Positions 25,627-36,483 of a stretch of DNA of 64,000 nt are shown here, one piece after another. Origin of the DNA: Labilithrix sp. (GTDB lineage Bacteria; Myxococcota_A; Polyangia; Polyangiales; Polyangiaceae). Position 1 is the stretch's first letter; each line of letters begins with the position of its first letter. Made by a program: the position numbers and the translations under genes. The stretch spans positions 248,001 to 312,000 of the forward strand of contig JAHBWE010000003.1 of assembly GCA_019637155.1 (NCBI GenBank), in the 5' to 3' direction. The notes below the pieces were generated by a model. The model had not been told where the DNA came from, made no database searches, and saw only the letters and a list, made by a program, of their open reading frames with translations.

Positions 25627-25878
25627 CGGAGCGCCCGCGACGGTCGCGAGCAACCTGTCCCCCAGCACGCACATCTCCAGCGCGACGAACGCGCGTGGGC
25701 GCAGACACCGTGCGAGCTCGCCCGATTCCGCGACCGAGACGATGTCGCCGTGCGCGCCGCGCTCCGCCTGCTCGCGTAGAACCATCATCAGGGCAAGAAC
25801 GTCGACGCCGCATTGCTCGAGCGCGCATCGCTCCTCGAAAACGCCTCGAGTATCTCCACCACCGGAGCGATCGCGCAC
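25600..25878 (-). CDS. Small unrecognised ORF between epmA and the CRISPR array
   Basis: A 92-codon frame that starts at GTG 25878 and ends inside the 3' end of epmA on the opposite strand. Codons in the central part (VDVLALMMVLREQAERGAHG, then DIVSVAESGELARCLRP) show good third-position GC bias. The predicted helix-rich segment looks protein-like, but I cannot name a family. It could be the remaining C-terminal piece of a gene truncated when the array arrived. Upstream, the frame runs into the first repeat and would need a TTG inside the repeat, which is unlikely. Existence is uncertain. Confidence 0.35.
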   Translation of the reverse strand: MRDRSGGGDTRGVFEERCALEQCGVDVLALMMVLREQAERGAHGDIVSVAESGELARCLRPRAFVALEMCVLGDRLLATVAGAPLQLGVGER

Positions 25879-25964
25879 ACACCGTCCATACGGAGTGGCC
25901 GAGCGAACGAAGACTGCAAGGCTGGTCGTGAGAGGTACTTCAAACAGGCCCACCGGCTGCGGTC

Positions 25965-28900
25965 GCTTCAACGGAGCCGCGCCGGCGCGGAGATGGAGAG
26001 CGCCGCGGGCGCGAGCCCCGAGGGCGTCGCGCTCTACGCTTCAACGGAGCCGCGCCGGCGCGGAGATGGAGAGTCCGCTGAACGACGTCCTTGAACGCAC
26101 CCGCCAGAAGGCTTCAACGGAGCCGCGCCGGCGCGGAGATGGAGAGCGCCGCGCGGTCCTTCGGCGTGCATGACACGAGGAGTGCGCTTCAACGGAGCCG
26201 CGCCGGCGCGGAGATGGAGAGATTGTGCAGAGCGCAGAGGTGATAGCTGCGCTCGTGCGGCTTCAACGGAGCCGCGCCGGCGCGGAGATGGAGAGGACGA
26301 CGAGCATGCCTGCGTAGCTCACGACGTCGCGAGCGCTTCAACGGAGCCGCGCCGGCGCGGAGATGGAGAGACCGCGCTCTTCCAGCCACCGGCTTCGGAT
26401 CGCGCGTAGCTTCAACGGAGCCGCGCCGGCGCGGAGATGGAGAGTTCGCGCGGCGCCGATCCAATTTCGCGCGCCGCGCGTCGCTTCAACGGAGCCGCGC
26501 CGGCGCGGAGATGGAGAGGCGGCGTTGATCTGCGCCTGCCCCGAGATGTCCGCCGCTTCAACGGAGCCGCGCCGGCGCGGAGATGGAGAGTCGGGAGTGA
26601 GCGAGCCGACCCCGCATGTCGGTAACGGGCTTCAACGGAGCCGCGCCGGCGCGGAGATGGAGAGCTCTACCCGCACACTGCAACATCTGACCGTCCGTCG
26701 CGCTTCAACGGAGCCGCGCCGGCGCGGAGATGGAGAGAGCGCGACAACCGCCTTGGGGCCGCGCCAGGGGCCCAGCTTCAACGGAGCCGCGCCGGCGCGG
26801 AGATGGAGAGGTCGACAACAACCTCGCCGATCTCTACGGGCAGCGGCAGCTTCAACGGAGCCGCGCCGGCGCGGAGATGGAGAGTACCGACCTTCGTTCG
26901 CGAAGGTCGTGAGCTGTCCGGAGCTTCAACGGAGCCGCGCCGGCGCGGAGATGGAGAGGCCCGGTCGACGGCGCGCGCGTCAGCTTGCCAGCGACGCTTC
27001 AACGGAGCCGCGCCGGCGCGGAGATGGAGAGGTGATGCTCGCGTCCACCTCTCCGACCTGCTGCAGCTCGCTTCAACGGAGCCGCGCCGGCGCGGAGATG
27101 GAGAGGCTCGAGGACATCGACGGCAACGGCGTCGCGATCGCGGCGCTTCAACGGAGCCGCGCCGGCGCGGAGATGGAGAGCGCGCCGGACATCTGCCAGC
27201 GCTTCGGGATCACGTCGGGGCTTCAACGGAGCCGCGCCGGCGCGGAGATGGAGAGTCAAGAGTAGGCTTGCCGAGCACGCGCCGAAGACGGTGCTTCAAC
27301 GGAGCCGCGCCGGCGCGGAGATGGAGAGCGCCCTGCGACATGACCCTGGGGGACCGCCCCGTGAAGCTTCAACGGAGCCGCGCCGGCGCGGAGATGGAGA
27401 GCGCGGGCCTCGACGCGGAGCGTGTCGTTCTCCGCGTCGCTTCAACGGAGCCGCGCCGGCGCGGAGATGGAGAGCGCGATCGGCGCCGCCGTCGACGTGA
27501 CGGCGGACGTCGCTTCAACGGAGCCGCGCCGGCGCGGAGATGGAGAGTCGTGCACGAGCTCCTCCACCTCCACTTTGCCCCGCTCGCGGAGCTTCAACGG
27601 AGCCGCGCCGGCGCGGAGATGGAGAGCCGTCGATCCCGCGCTCCCGAACGCCGAGCCGTTCTCGCTTCAACGGAGCCGCGCCGGCGCGGAGATGGAGAGG
27701 CGATGCGCGCCTGCACGCGCCGGAGCTCGAGGTCGCTGCTTCAACGGAGCCGCGCCGGCGCGGAGATGGAGAGATCCGCAAGCGCCTGTCGGCTACCAGC
27801 AGATGATGGCCGTGCTTCAACGGAGCCGCGCCGGCGCGGAGATGGAGAGCGCGCAGAGACCTCCGCGCCCGATGGGGCGGCGAAAGGCTTCAACGGAGCC
27901 GCGCCGGCGCGGAGATGGAGAGGGCCGAACGCGCGGGGCAGGAGGCGCTCTTCGGATGAAGCTTCAACGGAGCCGCGCCGGCGCGGAGATGGAGAGACGT
28001 CGAGGTGCTCCGTCCCGTCGTCCTTGCCGAGGCTTCAACGGAGCCGCGCCGGCGCGGAGATGGAGAGGTGACCACGGCGCTCATCTGCGACAGCGGCGAG
28101 TCCTTGCTTCAACGGAGCCGCGCCGGCGCGGAGATGGAGAGCCGACGCGTGCGCGTGCGGCTCGCGGCGCGTGAGGGTCGCTTCAACGGAGCCGCGCCGG
28201 CGCGGAGATGGAGAGAAGTCGACTCCCGAAGAGAGTTCCTGCAACGCTTCTTTGCTTCAACGGAGCCGCGCCGGCGCGGAGATGGAGAGCCATCTGCGCG
28301 GGTTCCATCGACTACGGCGGATCGGTCGCTTCAACGGAGCCGCGCCGGCGCGGAGATGGAGAGGGCGAGATCAGGCGCGCGTTGTTGACGTACACGCCCT
28401 CGCTTCAACGGAGCCGCGCCGGCGCGGAGATGGAGAGCGTTGCGCTTACCCTCAGTCTGAATCATCTGCGTCTCGCTTCAACGGAGCCGCGCCGGCGCGG
28501 AGATGGAGAGCGCGAGATGCCTTCACGCTCACGCTTTGGATACGGATCGCTTCAACGGAGCCGCGCCGGCGCGGAGATGGAGAGTGGCGGAAGCGATCAT
28601 CGACCTCGAGTCGCTGATCCAGCTTCAACGGAGCCGCGCCGGCGCGGAGATGGAGAGGTCTGCGCGCTCCGGAGCGCGCCGTGACCGCGGCGAAGCTTCA
28701 ACGGAGCCGCGCCGGCGCGGAGATGGAGAGGACGACGCCCGAAACCGCGACGCAGCTCGGGCGCGAGATGCTTCAACGGAGCCGCGCCGGCGCGGAGATG
28801 GAGAGGGCCGCAGACGACAGACGGTGCAGCAACGGCTCACGGCTGCTTCAACGGAGCCGCGCCGGCGCGGAGATGGAGAGCGCCAACGCTCCTCGGCCGC

Positions 28901-31900
28901 GGCGACGTCGTGGATCGAGCTTCAACGGAGCCGCGCCGGCGCGGAGATGGAGAGGCCTCCGCCTCGCGCGCGGTGAAGCCGACGACTTCGCGGCTTCAAC
29001 GGAGCCGCGCCGGCGCGGAGATGGAGAGAAAAGCCGCCGAGAAGAAGTTCGGCAAGATGAACATGCTTCAACGGAGCCGCGCCGGCGCGGAGATGGAGAG
29101 CCGAGGAGCGTTCCGCGTTTCTGGCGTGGGTCGGCGAGCTTCAACGGAGCCGCGCCGGCGCGGAGATGGAGAGAGCGCGCCGAGGATCGTCTTGCTCGTG
29201 CGCGTTTCCACGCTTCAACGGAGCCGCGCCGGCGCGGAGATGGAGAGAGCCATTGCATGCTCCCCCTCTCAGCACCCTCAGAACGCTTCAACGGAGCCGC
29301 GCCGGCGCGGAGATGGAGAGGCATCGAGCCCCGCGGCGGCCACCGACCGTCGCTCTACGCTTCAACGGAGCCGCGCCGGCGCGGAGATGGAGAGGAGAGC
29401 CGCCGGTGAGCGGCAATGCGAGCCACGTCGCGCTTCAACGGAGCCGCGCCGGCGCGGAGATGGAGAGGTCGGAGGCGACGTCACGCGACCGTCGAGCGTG
29501 ACCTCGCTTCAACGGAGCCGCGCCGGCGCGGAGATGGAGAGACCTGCGCATGGGGCAACGGAATCGAGAAGCGCTCCAACGCTTCAACGGAGCCGCGCCG
29601 GCGCGGAGATGGAGAGACGCTCGGCACGCCGTCATGCCCCCTGCGCCCGACGTCGCTTCAACGGAGCCGCGCCGGCGCGGAGATGGAGAGGAAGCTGCGC
29701 GCGCAAAGAAGGCGCTCGCAGCCCTCGACGCTTCAACGGAGCCGCGCCGGCGCGGAGATGGAGAGCCACCCGTCTGCGCGACGGTACAGCACGAAGTTCG
29801 CTTGCTTCAACGGAGCCGCGCCGGCGCGGAGATGGAGAGTCGCGATGCGTGCGCAGGACTGACCGCGCGAGCACCGCTGCTTCAACGGAGCCGCGCCGGC
29901 GCGGAGATGGAGAGGCACCGTGCGCGCGCAGTACGAAGAGGTGCGGGTGTCGCTTCAACGGAGCCGCGCCGGCGCGGAGATGGAGAGTAAGGCACGAGGC
30001 GACCGTCATCGCGATAGAGGTGCGGGCTTCAACGGAGCCGCGCCGGCGCGGAGATGGAGAGCAATTTGTCCGAGAACGTCCGGCGATGTCATGGCTACGC
30101 TTCAACGGAGCCGCGCCGGCGCGGAGATGGAGAGTCACCGTGTGGCTCGACCTCGAAGGCCTCGACGTGTGGCTTCAACGGAGCCGCGCCGGCGCGGAGA
30201 TGGAGAGCGACGCGCAGCTCGGCCCGTCCCTCGCGCGGATGTTGCTTCAACGGAGCCGCGCCGGCGCGGAGATGGAGAGCCTTGAAGTAGATCACGGCGC
30301 ACGCTCTGGCCGCGAAGCTTCAACGGAGCCGCGCCGGCGCGGAGATGGAGAGACCGCGAGACGTCGAAACGTCCGCCAGCTTGGATGAAGCTTCAACGGA
30401 GCCGCGCCGGCGCGGAGATGGAGAGTCCGTGTCTTGAACATGGAGTTTGGAAGCGATCTCTACGCTTCAACGGAGCCGCGCCGGCGCGGAGATGGAGAGT
30501 TCCTACCAAGTTCTCAGCGTGGTCTCTGCTACCCGCCTGCTTCAACGGAGCCGCGCCGGCGCGGAGATGGAGAGCGGTTACCAGGGCCCCGGCACCTACT
30601 CCGTCGCGGTCACGCTTCAACGGAGCCGCGCCGGCGCGGAGATGGAGAGACCTACACGGCCGTGAGCATGATCGCCAGCGCCGTCCAGCTTCAACGGAGC
30701 CGCGCCGGCGCGGAGATGGAGAGATCGTCACACGCTGTTTCGGCGAGCGTGCCACCCGCCGCTTCAACGGAGCCGCGCCGGCGCGGAGATGGAGAGGGTC
30801 CCCCCGAGCGAGGAGGACCTCGGACCGAGCCTCGCTTCAACGGAGCCGCGCCGGCGCGGAGATGGAGAGGCGGGCGAGGAGTGGGGAGACAAGGTCGGGC
30901 GCATCGCGCTTCAACGGAGCCGCGCCGGCGCGGAGATGGAGAGCGGCGAGCTCGCCGTCGTCGACGGCGCAGTCGCCGCGCTTCAACGGAGCCGCGCCGG
31001 CGCGGAGATGGAGAGAACGCTACTGGCCTGATTGCTACGCGGAGGCGTGGGAGCTTCAACGGAGCCGCGCCGGCGCGGAGATGGAGAGTCATCTCGTTCG
31101 CGCCACGTGCATTGATGATCAAGAGCGCTTCAACGGAGCCGCGCCGGCGCGGAGATGGAGAGAGATCACGAAGCTGCGCATCCGGAACTACCGGGGTGTG
31201 GCTTCAACGGAGCCGCGCCGGCGCGGAGATGGAGAGCCCATCTGCCAGCACGTCTGCACCGCGACCGACGCGGGGCTTCAACGGAGCCGCGCCGGCGCGG
31301 AGATGGAGAGCGCGCGCGGCGGCGGCGCGCTTCCTCGGGATCTCGGCGCTTCAACGGAGCCGCGCCGGCGCGGAGATGGAGAGTGATCAGATTGGTGCCA
31401 CCGACCGTGATGCCGAGCGTTGCTTCAACGGAGCCGCGCCGGCGCGGAGATGGAGAGCGGGCAAAGAAGAGACGACCTTCGTCGGCGAGCAAGGCTGCTT
31501 CAACGGAGCCGCGCCGGCGCGGAGATGGAGAGCCCTCGGTGATGTCGCTCGTTCCGCCGCCGGTCTTGACGCTTCAACGGAGCCGCGCCGGCGCGGAGAT
31601 GGAGAGCGGCGCGGCGTCGGTCGGTCGCTCCTCCTCGCCAGCGCTTCAACGGAGCCGCGCCGGCGCGGAGATGGAGAGCGCGCCGCCTCGCGGACGCGCT
31701 GAGGGGCGATCTCGAGCTTCAACGGAGCCGCGCCGGCGCGGAGATGGAGAGCCATGCGCCGCGAGGTTGCAGAGTTGCTGGCTCCTCCCGCTTCAACGGA
31801 GCCGCGCCGGCGCGGAGATGGAGAGGCTGAGGCACGCCGTAGTCGGCCGCGTCGAGCCGCGCGCTTCAACGGAGCCGCGCCGGCGCGGAGATGGAGAGGA

Positions 31901-32632
31901 GCCGCCGGTGCTCGACGCGTACGACGAGCCGCGCACGCTTCAACGGAGCCGCGCCGGCGCGGAGATGGAGAGGCACGCGCCCGGGTAGATGCCGCTCGGC
32001 GCGCCGGTGCTTCAACGGAGCCGCGCCGGCGCGGAGATGGAGAGTCGTTGCTCCCCTCGTCTCCGTCATTCGTGGTGAGGAAGCTTCAACGGAGCCGCGC
32101 CGGCGCGGAGATGGAGAGGGCCCGTGCGTGGGTCGAACGTGCATTCGTAACGCGTTCGCTTCAACGGAGCCGCGCCGGCGCGGAGATGGAGAGGCCGCGC
32201 GCGCCGGCGTGGCGCGCACGGGCTAGCTCCGCTTCAACGGAGCCGCGCCGGCGCGGAGATGGAGAGACTCCTCCGTCAAGCCGCCGCGCGCGTGGATCGC
32301 GGCGCTTCAACGGAGCCGCGCCGGCGCGGAGATGGAGAGCTCGCGCCGATCATGATCGGCCAAGCGAAACGCTACCGCTTCAACGGAGCCGCGCCGGCGC
32401 GGAGATGGAGAGACGTACGTCGACCTTGCCGGGCGACTCGGCAGAGCGCTCGCTTCAACGGAGCCGCGCCGGCGCGGAGATGGAGAGGATCAACTCGGCG
32501 CGCGGCGAACTGGTGCACTCGGAGCTTCAACGGAGCCGCGCCGGCGCGGAGATGGAGAGTCGGGATCCCCTGGAGCGCGGCGATCTCGAGAGTCGTGCTT
32601 CAACGGAGCCGCGCCGGCGCGGAGATGGAGAG
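25965..32632 (-). CRISPR. CRISPR array: 91 repeats of 36 bp, 90 spacers
   Basis: I located 91 repeat starts by eye, from 25965 to 32597, and found no mismatch in any copy, including both terminal copies. On the plus strand the repeat starts GCTTCAACGGAG, has the perfect palindrome CCGCGCCGGCGCGG in the middle and ends AGATGGAGAG. Spacers are 35-43 bp, nearly all 36-39; the longest is spacer 22 (27548-27590). Read on the minus strand the repeat ends CGTTGAAGC, the 3' form usual for type I handles, so transcription is predicted leftward. That is the direction of the type I-G cas operon at 46196-53788. No cas gene is adjacent. Confidence 0.98.
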
Positions 32633-32900
32633 GGGTGTCGCCGGTGTGGCGCGGGATTGGAGGGTTACGATTGGGATTGCGATAGGTGGACAGGGGGTCG
32701 CGTGCACGACGCGGCGCACCACCGCTCTTCTTGGTGCAATCCCTTGATTTTCAATGGGCAGGTGGCTTGCGAGTGGTCGCGGCGGTTCGGTCGGCGCTTC
32801 GTCGCTCGAATCGTCGCAGGCCTCCTCATCATGAACGCGCGCTCTTGCCTCGTCCAGCCATGCTGCAGCAGGGCGGCTCGCGCTGTGCTACCGCTCGATC
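32633..32900 (-). promoter_or_regulatory. Candidate CRISPR leader between the array and moeA
   Basis: If the array is transcribed leftward, its leader lies here. The stretch is A/T-richer than its surroundings, with GATTGGGATTGCGATAGG near 32670 and TTGATTTTCAATGGG near 32747. On the minus strand TTGAAA (from 32755) is followed 17 bases later by AGAAGA, a weak promoter-like pair. No gene is seen. The divergent moeA promoter must share this interval. Confidence 0.45.
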
Positions 32901-34127
32901 GTGCTGTCGTTCGAAGAAGCGCTTGCTCGAATCCTCGCGCTCGGGGCGCCGGTGCTGCCGGCGGAGACGGCGCTCATCGACGACATCGACGGGCGGGTCC
33001 TCGGCGAGGACGTCGTCGCAGCGGTCGACCTCCCTCGCTTCGACTACAGCGCGATGGACGGGTACGCCGTGCACTCGAGCGCGTTCGCCGGCGCCCCACC
33101 GGTGCGGCTCCCCGTCGTCGGTGAGAGTCGCACCGGCGCGGTGGCCGACGCGCTCGCGCCCGGCTCGGCGATGCGCATCTTCACCGGCGCCGCGCTCCCC
33201 GACGGCGCGGACGCGGTCGTGATGCAAGAGAACGTGACGCGCGACGGCGAGCACGCCGTGTTCACGACGAAGCCCCGCACCGGCCAGAACGTGCGCCGGC
33301 GCGGCGAAGACCTCCACGCCGGCGCGAGCGCGCTCACCCGCGGCACGCGCCTGCGTCCGCCGCACCTCGCGCTGTTCGCCGCGCTCGATCTCGCCGCCGT
33401 CGCCGTCGCGCGACGGCCCGACGTCGCCATCCTCGCGACCGGCGACGAGCTCCGCCGCCCCGGCACCGACGCCGTGCCGGGCTCGATCCCCGAGTCGAAC
33501 ACCGTCGTCCTCCGCGCGATGGCGCGGCGCGCCGGCGCGCGCGCGCGGGCGCTCCCCTTCGTCCGCGACGAGCGCGCCGCGACCGAGCGCGCGTTCGCCG
33601 CCGCGCTCGACGAGGCCGACGTCCTCGTCACGATCGGCGGCGTGAGCGTCGGCGATCACGATCTCGTCCGCCCCGCGCTCCAGGCGGTCGGCGTCGAGCT
33701 CGATTTCTGGCGCGTCGCGATGAAGCCGGGCAAGCCGCTCGCGGTCGGCCGCCGCGCGCGCGCGGGCCGGCGCGACGCGATCGTCATCGGCCTCCCCGGC
33801 AACCCCGCGAGCGCGATGGTCACCTTCGCGCTCTTCGGGTGCCCGCTCCTCCGCGCGATGCAGGGCGAGGCGCACCCCTTCCCCGCCACGCGGCGCGCCC
33901 GCCTGACGCGCGCGCACGCGCACGATCCGGGGCGCCTCGAGCTCGCGCGAGCGACCGTCGCCGAAGGCGAGCACGGCCTCGTCGTCACGACGCTCGGCAA
34001 TCAGGCGAGCGGCGCGGTCACCTCGATGGCGCACTCGGACGCGCTCGTCCTCATCCCCGCCGAGGCGAGCGGCCTCCCCGCCGGCGCCGAGGTCGACGTG
34101 CTCTTCATGGCCGATCTCATGGGCTGA
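32901..34127 (+). CDS. moeA: Molybdopterin molybdotransferase
   Basis: Cytosolic enzyme that inserts molybdate into adenylated molybdopterin, the last step of molybdenum-cofactor synthesis. Residues 1-150 hold the conserved LPRFDYSAMDGYAV block, then the MoeA insert domain and DAVVMQE. The central domain has VAILATGDEL, GSIPESNTVVL and TIGGVSVGDHD, and the MPT-binding loop LPGNPASAMVTF. The C-terminal barrel-like domain IV is present. At 408 residues it has the standard length. GTG 32901 is the start. It is the first gene to the right of the CRISPR array, and moaC, moaE, moaD, moaB and moaA are elsewhere in the window. Confidence 0.95.
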   Translation: MLSFEEALARILALGAPVLPAETALIDDIDGRVLGEDVVAAVDLPRFDYSAMDGYAVHSSAFAGAPPVRLPVVGESRTGAVADALAPGSAMRIFTGAALPDGADAVVMQENVTRDGEHAVFTTKPRTGQNVRRRGEDLHAGASALTRGTRLRPPHLALFAALDLAAVAVARRPDVAILATGDELRRPGTDAVPGSIPESNTVVLRAMARRAGARARALPFVRDERAATERAFAAALDEADVLVTIGGVSVGDHDLVRPALQAVGVELDFWRVAMKPGKPLAVGRRARAGRRDAIVIGLPGNPASAMVTFALFGCPLLRAMQGEAHPFPATRRARLTRAHAHDPGRLELARATVAEGEHGLVVTTLGNQASGAVTSMAHSDALVLIPAEASGLPAGAEVDVLFMADLMG

Positions 34128-34162
34128 CACCGGCGCGACGGCGCGAAGCCGAAGCCGAAGCC

Positions 34163-34840
34163 TCAGCGCCTGAAGCGATACCCGGCGCCGCGCAGCGTGA
34201 CGAGATGGACCGGCTCCTTCGGATCGGGCTCGATCTTCGCGCGGAGCCGGTTCACGAAGTTGTCGACGGTGCGATCGGTCCCGAAGTAGCCGGCGCCCCA
34301 GACCGCCGCGAGGATGCGCTGGCGCGGGAGGATCGCGTCCTCGTTCCGGAGGAAGAACTCGAGGAGCTTCATCTCGTGCGCCGTCATCTCGACCAGCTCG
34401 CCGTCCCGCGTCGCGCTGTGCAGCGTGAAGTCGACGAGGAGCGCGCCGACCTTCACCGGCGCCTGCCGCGTCGCGAGCCGCTGGCGCCGGAGCGCCGCGC
34501 CGACGCGCGCCTGCAGCTCCGCGAGCCCGACCGGCTTCACGACGTACTCGTCGGCGCCGAGGGTGAGGCCGCGGACGCGATCCGCCTCCTCGCCCTTCGC
34601 CGTGATCATGACGATCGGCAGCTCGGGATCTTGCTTCCGCAGCTCCGCGAGCACCTCGTAGCCGTTCATGCCGGGCAGCATCACGTCGAGGAGCACGACG
34701 TCGGGAGGATCCGCGAGCGCCGCCTCGAGCCCCTCGTCGCCGGTCTTCGCGGTGGTGACCTCGTACCCCGCCGCGCGGAGCGCCTTCGTCATCGCGAGCC
34801 GGAGCGGCGGGTCGTCTTCTACGATCAGGACACGTTCCAT
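34163..34840 (-). CDS. OmpR/PhoB-family response regulator
   Basis: A 225-residue two-component regulator. The receiver domain has the acidic pair in VLIVEDDPPL, the phospho-acceptor aspartate in VVLLDVMLPGMNGYEV (about residue 51), a threonine in IVMITAKGE and the lysine in YVVKPVGLAEL. The C-terminal winged helix (from VGALLVDF) ends with TVDNFVNRLRAKIE and TLRGAGYRFRR. ATG 34840 is chosen from the family N-terminus. The kinase gene lies directly upstream on the same strand, and the extended frame overlaps its stop, so they form one operon. Targets are not evident. Confidence 0.95.
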   Translation of the reverse strand: MERVLIVEDDPPLRLAMTKALRAAGYEVTTAKTGDEGLEAALADPPDVVLLDVMLPGMNGYEVLAELRKQDPELPIVMITAKGEEADRVRGLTLGADEYVVKPVGLAELQARVGAALRRQRLATRQAPVKVGALLVDFTLHSATRDGELVEMTAHEMKLLEFFLRNEDAILPRQRILAAVWGAGYFGTDRTVDNFVNRLRAKIEPDPKEPVHLVTLRGAGYRFRR

Positions 34841-34872
34841 CGCTCGTCGTTTCGCCAGGTGGCGGAAGGGGC

Positions 34873-36444
34873 TCAGCTGCATGGCAAGCGTAGCGTGAAG
34901 GTCGCGCCGGAGCCGAGCGCGCTCGCGACGGTGGCGTCTCCGCCGTGCGCGCGCGCGATGCCACGCACGAGCGCGAGCCCGACCCCGCTGCCCTCCGTCG
35001 CGCGGGAGAGGCGCTGGTCGGCGCGCTCGAAGGGGAGGAACACCTTCTCGCGCGCCTTCGCCGAGAGCCCCGGGCCGTTGTCGATCACGTCGATCACGAC
35101 CGCGCTCCCCTCCTTGCGCGCGCGGAGCACGTGCGGCTCGTCGTCGTCCGCCGGCGCGTATTTCTCGGCGTTGGAGAGCAGGTTGTCGATCGCGAGCGCG
35201 AGCAGCTCGCCGTCGACGTCGGCCTCGAGCGCGGGGTCGACCTCGATCGTCACCGCGCGCTTCTTCGCCGCCGTCTCGAGGATCGGCGCGACGAGCTGCT
35301 TCGACTTCGCGAGCACGAGCTTCCCTCGCGCGAGCGCGCCGAAGCGCAGCATGCGATCGAGCGTGGCGTGGAGCCGCCGCGTCTCGCCGGCGAGCGCCTG
35401 CTCCACCTCCGCGCGCTCGTCCTCCGGCACCGCCCCCGTCTCGAGGAGCTCGGCGAACATGCGCACCGACGCGAGCGGAGTGCGGAGCTCGTGCGAGACC
35501 GCGGCGACGAAGTCGGTGCGCAGGTCCGCGAGCCGCTGCGCCTTGCGCGCGCGCAAGAAGAGGAAGACCGCGAGCGCGTCGATGAGGAAGAGGCTGCCGG
35601 CCACGACGCCGCCGACCTTCACGCGCCGCAGCGTCAGCTCACGATCGAACGACGCGGGATCGCGCATCACGACGTGGAAGACGAGCTCCCCCTTCCCGAC
35701 GAACACGAGGGTCGCGTCCTCCGGCGTCGCGACGACCGCCGGCTTGGTCGGCATGTTGGAGAACCGAACGACCCGCTTCGCGTCGGAGTCGTTCGCCGGC
35801 GGCCAGGGGCGATCCTCGTTGAGGAGCGGGTCCTCGCCGCTCGTCGCCGGCGCGCGCGGCGCCGAGACGAGCGTGAGCTCCGCGGGGATCACGTTCGCGG
35901 CGCCCCGCGTCAGCGTGCTCGCGTCGAGGAGCCAGCCGACGCGGAGCCCCTTCCGCAGATCGCGCGTCGTGAGGATGAGCGACTTCGTGTGGATGTAGCG
36001 GACCTCCTGTCCGTTGATGGTGAGGAACGGCGCGCGCACCATCGTGAGCACGAGCTGATCGCTCATGAGCTTCGCGAGCGAGCCGTCGCGCGTCGTCGGA
36101 TCCGCCGCCGGCGAGGTCCCGTCGCTCGGCGTGGGCACGGAGACGACGCCCTCGTGCGCGACGAAGCCGACCGCGAACGGGTTCGACGCGGCCGCGATCG
36201 CCGCGAGCACCATCTCCGGAGCGGCGTCCGTCGGGAGCGCGCGCAGCACCTCCGCGCTGCGAAGCATCGCGAGCTCGATGTCCTGCCGGAGCGATCCGGC
36301 CGTGTCGACGCGCCGCTGGAAAGCGGCCGACTGCTGCCGGATGACGTCGGCCTTCGACGCGAAGAGGCCGGCGGCCCCGAGGAGCGCGTTCGGGATCGCG
36401 AGCGCGAGGACGAAGGTGACCCAAGCGACGAGAGGACGTTTCAT
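34873..36444 (-). CDS. Sensor histidine kinase
   Basis: A membrane-bound kinase of 523 residues paired with the adjacent OmpR-type regulator. An N-terminal membrane helix (VAWVTFVLALAIPNALLG) and a second one near residue 285 (VGGVVAGSLFLIDALAVFLF) flank a periplasmic sensor of about 240 residues. The H-box is SHELRTPLASV (about residue 315), followed by the N-box IDNLLSNAEKYA, G1 DNGPGLS, an F-box FLPFERA and G2 GSGVGLALVRG. All catalytic elements look intact. The sensor type is not recognised. Confidence 0.95.
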   Translation of the reverse strand: MKRPLVAWVTFVLALAIPNALLGAAGLFASKADVIRQQSAAFQRRVDTAGSLRQDIELAMLRSAEVLRALPTDAAPEMVLAAIAAASNPFAVGFVAHEGVVSVPTPSDGTSPAADPTTRDGSLAKLMSDQLVLTMVRAPFLTINGQEVRYIHTKSLILTTRDLRKGLRVGWLLDASTLTRGAANVIPAELTLVSAPRAPATSGEDPLLNEDRPWPPANDSDAKRVVRFSNMPTKPAVVATPEDATLVFVGKGELVFHVVMRDPASFDRELTLRRVKVGGVVAGSLFLIDALAVFLFLRARKAQRLADLRTDFVAAVSHELRTPLASVRMFAELLETGAVPEDERAEVEQALAGETRRLHATLDRMLRFGALARGKLVLAKSKQLVAPILETAAKKRAVTIEVDPALEADVDGELLALAIDNLLSNAEKYAPADDDEPHVLRARKEGSAVVIDVIDNGPGLSAKAREKVFLPFERADQRLSRATEGSGVGLALVRGIARAHGGDATVASALGSGATFTLRLPCS

Positions 36445-36483
36445 CGACGCTCACGATGACAAGCCTTCGTCACCGGAATGTCA

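Noticed and set aside
25600..25878. STAS or anti-sigma-antagonist domain in the small ORF beside the array
   Set aside because: Only a loose resemblance of one helix-strand segment; the nucleotide-binding loop is absent, so no function is assigned.
25700..25964. CRISPR leader on the left flank
   Set aside because: The flank is GC-rich with a possible minus-strand gene, and the repeat orientation (TTGAAGC end on the minus strand) points to the other side. The choice is not certain.
25965..32632. Many open frames of 60-456 codons on both strands across the array, with repeated STEPRRRGDGE, LQRSRAGAEMES or LHLRAGAAPLK units
   Set aside because: They are readthrough of a stop-free 36-bp CRISPR repeat in several frames. 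Spacer lengths shift the frame at random and there is no gene-like codon pattern.
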